Assembly (NCBI GenBank): GCA_903834675.1
Contig: CAILKC010000099.1
Coordinates: 1-28,871 of the forward strand
Source: an uncultured Victivallales bacterium
GTDB lineage: Bacteria; Verrucomicrobiota; Lentisphaeria; Oligosphaerales; JAFGRS01
Direction: 5' to 3'
DNA length: 28,871 nt
Position numbers and translations under genes: made by a program. This document shows, piece by piece, positions 10,101 through 22,100 of this stretch (position 1 is its first letter; every line of letters starts with the position of its first letter). Under the pieces are notes generated by a model. It worked only from the letters and a program-made list of their open reading frames with translations. It was not told the DNA's origin and did not search any database.

Positions 10101-13100
10101 GACGGCCTCACCAACCTCGAAGAGCAGACCGCCGGCACCCACCCGGGTCTCGCCGATACCGACGACGACGGCCTCTCCGACGGCGAAGAGGTCCTTGGCA
10201 TCAACAACGTCGGCACCGCCACCACGACTCTCGACCCCAACGGCCGCGTCAGCGACCCCCGCGACAGTCTCGACCCGCTCAAGAATGCGGTCGCCGACCT
10301 CTCCACCAACACCAGCGGCCAACCCTACTTCCTCGTGCAGCCCGGACCGGCCACCGGCGCCGCCTTCAGCGCCGAGGCCTGGATCAACCTCCGCAACAGC
10401 GATCAGACCGGCACTATCCTCGAGAAACTCGACCTGCAAGACCCGGCCCTCGCTTCCGCCGAGTACGTCCTCCGCCTTGCCGCCGGCATCCTCACCGTCG
10501 ACCTGCGCCTGCGTGACCCCATCGGTGGCACGACTCTGACCCGCACCGCCCAGCTCGCCAGCGTCGCCATCCCGAGCGGCCAGTGGGTCCATGTCGCCTT
10601 CACCGTCGCGGTCCCGGTTGGCACCAACAACACCGACGCGACCCTCTACGCCTTCATCGAGGGGATCAACTACAGCCAGACCGTTCGCCTTGTCGGGGTC
10701 CCCGTTACGGCCACCACCGGCGCTCTCCATATCGGCGCCGCCACCCCCGCCGACTGGCTGCAGATGTACGCCGATGAGGTCCGCCTCTGGAACGTTACCC
10801 GTACCGGTCCGGAAATCGTCGGCAACCGCCACCTGCCGCAGACCACCCTCACCAACCTCGCGGCCTACTACCGCTTTGACGACACCGGCACTACCGCCGA
10901 AGACTTCCTGCACCGCTTCAACTTGACCAACAATACGATCAATGCCAGGTTTGCCGCGACCCTCGAGGGCAACGCCGCCTTCCGGATCATCGACTCCGCC
11001 GGCGAAGGTTCTGAGACCTACACCTATCTCTCTCAGGATACCGATGCCGATAGCATCCCCGACTTCTGGGAACTGAAGTGGTTTGGCAACCTGACCACCG
11101 CCAGCAACGCGGCTGCTCAGATCGTGGTCGACGGCTACTCCGACGCCGACAGTGACGGCCTTAACGACTACTACGAATACCGCGCCGGTACCGATCCCGA
11201 CCGCGCTGACACCGACAACGACACCGTCAGCGACGCCGACGAGAACACCCTCGATGCCGACACCCTCACCAACGCCCAGGAACAGCACGCCAGCACCAAC
11301 CCCAAGAACGCCGATACCGACGACGACGGCGTCGAGGATGACCACGAGCTCGCCGGTACGCCTGGCACCCAAGACAACCCGCAGTACATCACCAACCCGC
11401 GCTACAGCATGGCCCATTTCACCAGCACGCCGACCTTCACCCCCGCCCTCAGCCTGAACCTGGGGACCTCAGGTCAGGTCCAGGTGCCGCGCAGCCGTCG
11501 CTTCAACCGCGAGGGTGGCTCAGTCACCTACGAAGCGTGGTTCCAGCCCGGCGCCGACCGCGACGGTTCACTGCTCACCTACCGCGTCGGCTCGCCGGCC
11601 CAGACCGTCTTCGAACTCGGCGTGGGCTCGCCCGGCGCCGCCGCCGGTGTTCCCTATGCCATTCTGCGCACCAACGCCGGCGTCCGTACCACCACCGCTG
11701 GCACCGCCGCCGCCCTGGCTACCGGCGTCTGGACCCACCTCGCTGCCGTCTGGGATGCCGACACCCACCAGTTGCGCGTCTACACCAACGCCCTGTTGCA
11801 GTTCACCTTCGACGTTGCCGCGACCGAGACCGCACTCAGTGGGGTCGGTACTCTCTACATCGATGGCGATGATAGCGGCGATGACTTTGCCAACGCCCGC
11901 ATCGATGAAGTGCGCGTCTGGGGCTATGCCCGCACCCTGGCCCAGACCTACGTCCAACGCGATACCATCGTCGACTCCCAGGCCACCGGCCTCCTCGCCT
12001 GCTACCGCTTCGATGACGCCGGCGCCACCGTCGAAGACTTCAGCCACCCGTACCCGCGTACCGAAGCCCCCGACTATGCCATCAGCGGGATCGCCGCTGG
12101 CGCCGTCGCCGCCCCCGGCGCTCCCCTGCGCACCGAAACCCCCGATACCGTGCCCACCTGGTGGGCCGAACTCTACTTCACCCCCGATGCTACCCAGTTC
12201 GACGGCTCCTTCAGCGGCCACTACTACCGCTACGTCAACAATCCGGGCATCACCTGGACCGCCGCCAATGCCGCCGCCCAAGCCGCCGGTGGCTATCTGG
12301 CCATCATCAACAGCCAGGAAGAGAATGACTACGTTACCAACAACCTCCTGGCCACCAACGAGGGTGCTTGGATCGGCGCTTCCGATGCCATCCTCGGTAC
12401 CGCCGAGGGGACCTTCGTCTGGGTCGACGGAATGCCCTTGTCCGCCGGCTTCACCAATTGGTCCAGCACCATCGTCGGTGCCGAACCCAACAATGGTTTC
12501 TATCCGAATGGCGTCGGCCTGCCGCCCACGCAGCACGCGGTCGAAGACTACGTGCAGATGGTCGGCCACACCAACAACAATCCCCTCACCCTCGTCCCCG
12601 GCTTCTGGAACGACCTCGGCAACACCGATACCACCAACGACCAGGACGGCTACGTCATTGAGTTCGACTCCTTCATGTCCGGCATCCGTCTCACCGCCGA
12701 TGATGACAACGACGGCCTCAACAACCTCTATGAGTTCCTCTGCCGCACCAATCCCCTCCAGACCGACACCAATGGCGACGGTATCAACGACGCCGGCGAA
12801 GACTTCGACAACGATGGCTTGACCAACGGCCGCGAACAACTCTTCAGAACCGACCCGCGCCTGACCGATACCGACGATGACCAAGCCGTCGCCGCCGCCA
12901 CCGACGACCTTAGCGAGGTGCAGAATGGCTCCCTGCCGATCAGCAGCCTCAGCCCGCTGACCTACCGCGCTGGCCGTTTCGGTACCGGCAACATCACCCG
13001 CGTCGAACTCCCCCCGAACCTCAACCTGGCCCTCTCCGACTTCACCCTCGAAGCCTGGATCCAGCCGCCCGCGACGGGGCTGACCTTGCCTGCCTCCATC

Positions 13101-16100
13101 ATCTCGCGCCAGCTTGCCACCGGCATCTACAACTACCGCCTGTACCTCGACGCCGCCGGCAAACTCCATGTCATCTTCCGCACCGACAGCGCCACACTCA
13201 CCACCGACTACGAGGCCGTATCCCTCGATGTGGTAGCCGCCACGGGTACCACCTGGACCCACGTCGCGGCTACCTATGCCGCCGCCACCGGCTCCCTGCG
13301 CGTCTACATCAATGGCGTTGACCGCACCGCCCCGCCCCCAGCCTCCGACGTCGATATTCAGGCCACCCCCAATCGCTACCAGGGCACCGCCGCCATCGCC
13401 GGCCCCGTCGTCACGGCCCTGGGTGACGGCTTCGCCGGCCTCATCGCCGAGGCCCGCATCTGGAACACCGCCCGCACCCCCGCCCAGATCGCCACCGACC
13501 GCTTCGGTACCCGCGTCGGCAACGAGGGCGGCCTGGTCAGCTACATCCGCTTCGACGATGGCGTCACCACCGCCGGACCGCTGCGCCTCGAAGACTTCGC
13601 CCACTCCCGCGATTGGCTCACCGGCTGGACCAATGCCGCCACCATCGTCGGCACCGCCACCCTCGCCCCGCTCACCCCGCTCACCTCACCGGTCACCGAC
13701 ACCCTCATCGACAGCGATGGCGATGGCATGCCTGATACCTGGGAGATCCTCTACGGCCTCAATCCCACCAGCAACGCCGACGCTGCCCTCAACCCCGATA
13801 ACGACGGACTCACCAACCTCCAGGAATTCCGCGCCGGCACCAACCCGCTAGTGGCTGACTCCAACCTCAACGGCACCTTCGACAGTGCCGAAGACAGCGA
13901 CAACGACGGCAGCACCAACCTCGCTGAAGTCACCGCTGGCACCAACCCCGGCCTGGCCTTCCAGATCCTCCTCGCTAGCGACCCGCGCGCTGCCAACTTC
14001 CGCGATGCCAATGACGTCCCGCGCGACGTGCGCTGGACCGAGTCGGAGTCCGTCACCGTCGTCAATCTCAACGGCACCCTCGACCAGGGCGATCAGATCA
14101 CCGTCTACTTCAGCGAGTCGGTCAACGCCGCCTCCGCCGCCATCGGCGTCTTCCAACTCAGCAACGGCCATAGCTTTGGTACCACCCCCGCCGTCCTTCC
14201 CAATCCCGACGGCGCTAGGGCCGTCCGCATCACCCTCGGCGCGAACCCCACCTTGCTCTACACCGATACGATCACCGTCATCCAAGCCCTGCGCGATAGC
14301 GCCGGCAGCTACCTGGCCATCGGCACCCACAACCCCGTCAACCTCTACGACGACGGCGCGCCCAACCTCGTCTCCGCGGCCTTCGTTAACCGCACCGGCG
14401 GCCCCGGCGTCGATGCCGGCGATCAGCTCCTCCTCACCTTCTCCGAGCCCATGGATACGGCCTCCCTGACCACGGCCACCCTCAACACCCGCCTCCTGGT
14501 CAAGAACGCCCTCGGCGCCGCCCAGACCAACCCCTTCGATACCAGCACCCTCGCCTGGAGCGCCGACCGCCTCCAGGCCACCATTACCCTGGCCGGCACC
14601 CTCCTCCTCGGCGACCGCTCCTCCATCGATGTCGCCCGTAGCGACAACAATGGCACCGTCGGCATCCTCACCGACGACCGTACCCAAGTCCTCGATGCCG
14701 CCGGCAACCGCAGCCGCTCCGGCGCCCCGCAGCCCCTCAGTATCGGTGCCGAATACGTCGTCGCCGCTATCGCCACCGTCGGCGACGACCTCGATAGCCC
14801 CACCATCGTCGCCGAGGCCGTCCCCCTCTTCGGCCTCAACCTCTGGCAGCCCACCGGGAGCACCACCGAACGCCTCGAGAGCGTCACCGTCAGCGTCGGC
14901 CACTTCGCCACTGCTACGGTCAACACCAACCTGGTCGTCACCGCGGTCGAACCCGGCACCGCTGGCAATGCCATCAGCATCCGACTCCTCACTGGCACCG
15001 CCACGTCGCCCGCGGTCAGCGTCACCGGTACGGCCATCACGGTCACCGCGGATTCAGCGACCCATAAGAACAGCGACGTGGCCGCCGCCCTCAACGCCGA
15101 TGCCGCCGCCAGCGCCCTCGTGCGTGCCACCGGCGGCGCCATCGCAGTGGTGGCCGTGACGGCCACTAACCTCAGCGGCGGGGTCGACCTCGTCAGCCAG
15201 GTCCGCCTCTCCCTCTGGGATGACTGGAACGGCAACGGCACCCTCGATGCCGCTGATACCTTCGTGCCCTCCAAGACCACCCTCTCCGGCAACCGCATCA
15301 CCATCGAACCCGATAACGCCATCACCCTCCCCGGCGCCGTCGGCGGCGTCATCGACTACTTCGTCGCCCTCGAGGTCCTCGACGCCGACAACCGTGGCTG
15401 GGACAACACCATCGGCTTCACCGTCCCCCGCAACGGTGTCGCCCTCTCCAACGGCCCCGTCCCGGCCAGCGCCACCACCGGCCTCCTCGACCTGCACGTC
15501 CGCACCCTCGCCCGTGACGAAGTGGCCCGCACCTATGCCAACTTCAGCATCGACGAGACCACCACCGCAGTCTACAGTCTCACCGCCACCGGTGCGCCCT
15601 TCGCCTACAATGTCGACACCGACCCGGTCACCAGCTTCCCCGCCTACCTTGGTACCCGCGCCGGCAACATGCAGGAGATCAAGATCACCTTCGCCGGCCG
15701 CCTGACTGCCACCAGCACTCTCGCCGTCCGCACCAAGGCCGCCACCGATGGCGCCGCCGGTCTCGTTACCATCACCCTCGACGGTGTGCCCCAGGGTGAG
15801 TACAACTTCGGCGGCACCTTCGTCCAGCAGCGTACCCTCCTCGTCAGCGGCGATACCACCGCCACGACCCACACCCTCCTGCTCAGCGTCCCCCAGGCTA
15901 CCGTCCTGGCGCTCGATACCATTAACCTCACTACCACCCCGGCCACCATCGGCGCTACGTCCATCGCCCAGCCCGTCCTGAGCTTCCTCGCCGATGTCAG
16001 CGGCGGAACTCGCCAAGCCCGCCTCAATACCATCAGCCTTGACCTCGTTCCGGTTACCGCCAATTTCACCACCGAGGACCTCCTCAACCTCACCGATGGC

Positions 16101-19100
16101 GCGACCGCCGGCGGCGTCGAAGTCTGGCGCGACGACAACGACGGCAGCACCACTGCCTTCGTCGCCGATGGCGTCTTCGATCCGACCAAGGACCACCGCT
16201 TGCGCTACACCCTCGTTCCCACCTGGAGCGGACTCGGCCCCTACAGCGTCCTCTTGGTCATCAACAACACCGCCACCAATGCCGAAGAGATTATCGGCGG
16301 CGCCGACGCACGCTTCTTCGTGGTCATTCGCACCAGCCCCAACGCCGAGAACAACGAAAGCTTCCGCGTTGACCTGCCCGCCGGCGGCATCACCTACACC
16401 GACTACACCAATGGCAGCACCACCGTTGTCGGCGGCACCGGCAACGCCATCACCGGCACCGCCATAACCGTCGACAGCACCACCCCCTACCTTGTCGATA
16501 CGGTCTTCTACACCGACCACGACACCGGCTATGCTGCTTCCGGCGATGTCATCGCCCTCGTCTTCAGCAAGGCCATGGACCCCGCCACCGTCCCCGTGAC
16601 CACCGAGGACGACTTCAATGCCCTCATGGGACTCGCCCCGGGGACCCTAAGCTTCGGTGTCGTCAGCCCCAGCCAACTCGTCTGGACCAGCGGTGGCACG
16701 ACCCTCCTCATCGTCATGGGTGAGACCGGCACCTTGACCCAGGCCGCCACCGTCCTGGTCAGTGCTCCCGTCCACGACTACGCCGGCATGTCCGTCGGCA
16801 ATACCGTGCCCTTCGAAGTCGACCTGCTCACCGCCCAGGCCATCGACGCCGACGCCGATAGCCTCCCCGACTGGTGGGAGACTCTCTACTTCAACACCAC
16901 CGCCTTCAACGGCGCCTATGACCCCGATCTCGACGGCCTCCGGGCCTACTACGAATTCCTCGCCGGTACCGACCCCACCGTTGAAGACACCGATGGCGAT
17001 GGCATCCTCGACGGCCTCGAAGATATGGACTTCGACAGCATCCTGACCAGCGACGACGTCATCTATCCCACCACCAGCACCGCTCTGGCCTACCCCGCCA
17101 ACGCCGGCCAGACGCTGATCGCCACCTCACCCGCCGCCTGGGGCGTCGCCGGAGCCAACGCTCTCTACTACGTCGACGCCGCCCCCGGCGACCTCTTCGA
17201 CCCGCTGGCAGACTCCATCTTCCAAGACGTGAACGGCTCAGCGACCTACAACAGCGGTGACACTTTGATCGCAGGCGTCGCGTCGGCCGTCGGCACCCCC
17301 GTACTCGGCGCTAAGGCCCCCGCCTGGACCAACGTCTGGATCTACGACCGAACCCCCGGCGGTGTTTTCGATCCCGCCCGCGACGCCATCATCAAGAGTC
17401 TCATCGGCGACGGCCTCACCAACGCTCAGGAACAGGACTACGGCACTCACCCGCTGCGCAAAGACAGCGATGACGACGGCGCCACCGACAAGGCCGAAAT
17501 CGATACCCCCACCAGCCCCACTCACCCCATGAGTGTGCCCAATTCCGACAACCTGAACATAGCTTCCCCCAGAAGCCTCGTCCTCAAGAACTACAACGCC
17601 TTGGCGGGTATCGAGTTGCCGCTTCCCCAGCGCTTTGCTTTCAACGCTCAACCGTGGAACCTCGAAATGTGGGTCTACCCCACGGACGTCCTACCTGCCG
17701 CCACCCTGCCTGCCACGCCCGGAAACGGCATCGCCGACGTCCCCAACGGCAACTACTTCGCCTTCTACGGTGACGACGGCGTCGGCTACCGTATCTCCCT
17801 CGAAGACGGCACCCCCAAAGCCGTCATCTTCAACCACACCGCCGGTGTCGAAGGCACGTCGATTGTCAGCGTCGGTGGCGCGGGTAAGATCTCCGCTCTC
17901 CCGGTCAACCAGTGGTCACACCTCGCCGTCGAGTGGTCCCCCAATGAGAATACCTTCCGCCTCTACGTCGACGGCACCCTCCTCAGCATCGCCAATCAGA
18001 CCCTCGCCAAACCCAACGTCGGCGCCACCGGCCGCGCCGTCCTGGCTTCTGGCTTCGATGCCGTCACCCCTGCCATCGCGGGTTACCTCGATGAGTTCCG
18101 CGCCTGGTACGGCACCCGTCGCATCGACGAGATCGAGTACTGGCACAACCGCCTCTTCCCCACCCTCGAAACGATCACCACCGAGGACTATCTCTACTCA
18201 GCCACTGCCAGTGAGTCCTACCCCCGTGGCACCCTGCCCCTGCGCTGTTACTACCGCTTTGACGATGGGGGCCTCACCGTCGAAGACTTCGCCCACCTCA
18301 ATGACACCGACTACCGCCTCGCCGGCGCCGAGGTCACGACGACCCAGGCCGCCACCATCAAGGGCACCGACGACGCCGACGGCGACGGCCTCCCCGATTG
18401 GTGGGTCAGCCTCTACGCCCTCGACCGCTACCCCTACGTCCGCGTCCCCGCCAACAACGCCAAGTATACCCAGACTGGCCGCAATCAGCCCGGCTGGCAA
18501 CTCTACGTCTGGGATACCGCCGGCACCGGCATCCTCGGCATCAACTACTCGCGCAGCTTCTCCTCCTACACCTCACTGGGCGGCGGCTACGGTCACTGGG
18601 AGAACCAGCAGGCGGTCTATACCAACTCCGACTCCATGGCCGACGACGGTCGCTACGGGCAGTTCCACAAGTACTTATACCTGCCGCAGGTGCCGACCAC
18701 TGCCGTACTCAACTTCTACCTCTTCGGCGTGGCCATCACCGACCTGCGTATCAACGGCGCCAACGTGCCGATCGGCACCAGCCGGAACATCAACGTGGCC
18801 CCCTACCTCCGTACCGGCCGCAATCAACTCTTCTTCACCATCGACCGCATCAGCTCGCTGTACACCTACACCCAGTACGTCACCGCTCCCAGTGCCACCG
18901 CAACCGCGCCCGTCACCTACACCAAGCGCTTGTTCCAAGGCTCATTCGACCTCGACCTAGTCGCCGATGGCGAAGCCCTCATCGTTCGCGGTGACCAGTA
19001 TCGCTTCGACCCGCGCTCCGTCCTGCATGGCTGGACCAACTCCGAGTGGCGCTGGACCAACACCGAACAGGGGGCCAGCGATAACGACGGGCGCACGCCT

Positions 19101-22100
19101 TATAACCTTAGCTACGGCATCCCCCTCGATGTCGACGAAGACGGCATCGAAGTCCAATACGAGTTCCTCCTCGGCACTAACCCCCGCGATCCCGATTCCG
19201 ACAACAACGGCATCCGCGATGGCGATGAAGACTTCGACGAGGATGGCATCACCAATATCCAGGAAATACTCCGCGGCACCGATCCCACCCGGCCAGACAC
19301 CGACGACGATGGCATCGACGACGGCGTCGAGATCAGCACCGGCAGCAACCCCCTCGACGGTAACTCGCCCTATCAGATCAACGGCGTCCTCCTTGCCCAC
19401 GCCGGCGACTACATCGAACTGCCCCAGCAGAGCCGCTTCTCCATGGCCAACTGGACCATCGAAGCCTGGGTCCGCCCCACCGATGCATCAGCCTTCAACG
19501 GCGGTAACGTCATCGAACGCGTCGTCGGCCGTAACCTCAGCGACGCCACCAAGGTCAACCAGGTCAACTACGGCATCCGCATCGTCAAGGACGGCAGCAG
19601 CTTCTACCCCGAAGTCTACTTCACCGACGCCAGCGCCCACGACGCCTATGACAGCACTGACACTGGCCGCGTCGGCATTCGCGCCACCAGCCCCATCCCC
19701 GCCGATGATGTGACCTGGACCCACCTCGCCGCCACCTATGACATCCAGTCCCGCACCCTCACCTTCTACGTCAACGGCGAGAACGCCGGCTTCCGCAGCG
19801 CACCGAAGGTCCCCGTTCTCACCGGTACTGGCCCCGTCTATACCCGCGCCGGTGAGGGCTTCAAAGGTGTCATCGACGACCTGCGCTTCTGGAACTCCGC
19901 CCAGACCCCGGCCAACATCCAGTCCCGCATGCTCAGCCTCCTCCTCGGCACCGAAACCGGCCTCGTGGCCTACTACCGCTTCGATGACGGCACCGGCGGC
20001 GTCCCCGGCGACGATGGTATCTGGAACACGCACGACACCCACGAGACCGGCCTCCAGGTCGGACAGGCTCAGGACGGCCTGCGCTCCTCCGGCTCCGACT
20101 GGACCACCGACTGGGTCAATGCCGCCAGCCTGGCCGGCAAGGCCGCCTTCCTCCCCCTCGGTGCCAACAGCCCCATCGGCAGCGATACCGATTCCGATGG
20201 CGATGGGATGGCCGATTGGTGGGAACTGACCTACTTCGGTAGCCTGGCGCAGGATGGCCTCGGTGACGCCGATAGAGACGGCCTCAGAGACCTCTACGAA
20301 TACCTCGCCGGCACCAATCCCCTGGAAGTCGACTCCAACAACAATGGTACGTCGGACTTTGAAGAGGACAGCGATCACGACGGCCTGACCAACGGTGAGG
20401 AGCAGGACCAGTACCAGACCAACCCCGGCCAGGCCGATACCGATGACGATGGCACCAACGACGGCGCTGAACTCCTCGGTGACCCCAATCTTGCCGACGG
20501 CGTCTCCACCCAGGGCGACTATCTCAGTAGCCCGCTTTACTCCATGGGCCACTACGACCCCATCGCCAAGGCCGGCGTCTACTCCTTCGGCCCCCAGCGT
20601 ATGCTCAACCTCGCTGCCGGCGTCACTCCCACCGGCATCCGTCTCCCCGTCGGCACCCGCTTCGACCGCCAAGGCGCGGCCTGGACCACTGAAGCCTGGG
20701 TCAAGGTCGACAGCACCACCGACAGCGACGGCGGCCCCATTCTTACCTACCGCGTCAGCGGCAAGATCGCCATCGGCCTCGGACTTGACTCCAGCCAGCG
20801 CCCCTACGCCCGTTTCCAGACCGTCAACGGCGCCACCTACACCGCCGGCGGCAGCACCGTCACCCCCTTCGCCAACGGCTCTCAGCACCACCTGGCCGCC
20901 GTCTGGGACCCCGCCGACCACGCCCTCACCCTCTACGTCGATGGCATCCTCGCCTTCTCCCAAGTCGTCCTCGCACAGCCCATCTCCGGCACCGGCGAGA
21001 TGTACATCGGTGGTAACGGCGCCTCCGGCTCCACCAACAACCTCGACGCCGGCGCCCTTGACGAAGTCCGCGTCTGGAGCCTTGCACGCACCCCGGACCA
21101 GATCGAGCAATTCCGCGACCGCCTCGTCCCCACCGGCACCGCCGGACTCCTGGCCTACTACCGCTTCGATGACGGCGGTCGCACCATCGAGGACTTCGCC
21201 CATCCGTTCCCGGTCATTGACGCCAGCCAGTACGACATCGAGCCCGAAGACTATGCGGTGCTCAAGGGCCGCCCCGCCGACAACCTCCGTGTCCGCACCG
21301 ACGCCGGTCTCGCTCCCGCGGCCTGGACCTCAGTCACCGTCCGCGATGCCACCGCCGCTGACGACTGGGACCCGGCCGTCGATGCCGTCGTCCTCGACAT
21401 GGGCACCACCCTAGGCGCGTACGACCTCGAGGACATCCTCCTCTTTGGCGCCGCTCCAACCCTGGGCACGGCGTTGACTCCCGCTAGCGCCGCTTCCGCC
21501 TGGAACACCACGTTCTCCTACTACAACAGCGCTGCCACAGGCGCCTTCGACGTCTCTACCGATCTCCTCTGGATCGAGGCCAGCAGCCCTGCCAACACCG
21601 CCTACAACTACGGCGCCGACATCTTGCCGGACATCCTCACCGACGGCACCACTGCCTGGGCCATCCCCAGCACCTTCCCCATGCTCGGCCCCACCCTCGA
21701 CTTCGACGACGTGGATGGCGACGGCTTGCCCGACTGGTATGAGGCTACTTTCAGCGCCGGCAGCCCCACGGCCCTCACCGTCCATGACAACGACAACGAC
21801 GGTCTCAATACCCTCAGCGAATTCCTCTGCCGCACCAACCCCGAAGACCCCGATACCAATAACAACAGCATCCCCGATGGCGCCGAAGATTTCGACGGCG
21901 ACAGCCTGACCAATGCACAGGAACAACTCGCGGGCTCGGACCCGACCCTCAAGGATACCGACGACGACGGCAAACTCGATGCTGCCGAAGCCCTCGCTGG
22001 CACCAGCCCCACCGACGAACTCAGCCCGCTGGTCGACCGGGTCCTCAGCCTCGACGGCTCAGCCACCGCCTATGTCACGCTTCCCCTCTCCAGCCGCTTC

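Noticed and set aside
9219..11417. Long open frame on the - strand (732 codons)
   Set aside because: It is antisense to the LamG 4-5 region. Its product is a Val/Gly/Ala-rich mirror of the D-x-D-x-DG codons with no domain. It comes from the GC-rich, C-ending codon pattern of the true gene.
11515..12822. Open frame on the + strand in another phase (435 codons)
   Set aside because: It is Pro/Ser/Thr-rich, as expected from an out-of-phase reading of GCC/ACC/CTC-rich DNA, and overlaps real LamG and lectin motifs. The similar frame at 17635-18960 was rejected likewise.
11568..13604. Long open frame on the - strand (678 codons)
   Set aside because: It is antisense to LamG 6-7 and the lectin-like domain, low in complexity, without a recognisable fold or ribosome binding site. 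Same cause as above.
18423..19116. Complete family 2 glycosidase
   Set aside because: Only the N-terminal jelly-roll-like pattern is seen. The catalytic barrel and its acid residues are absent before the calcium linker resumes.
19488..21203. Long open frame on the - strand (571 codons)
   Set aside because: It is antisense to LamG 9-10, with the same Gly/Ala/Val-rich composition. Other antisense frames over 2673-4022, 7179-8429, 15054-16520 and 25038-26663 were rejected for the same reason.
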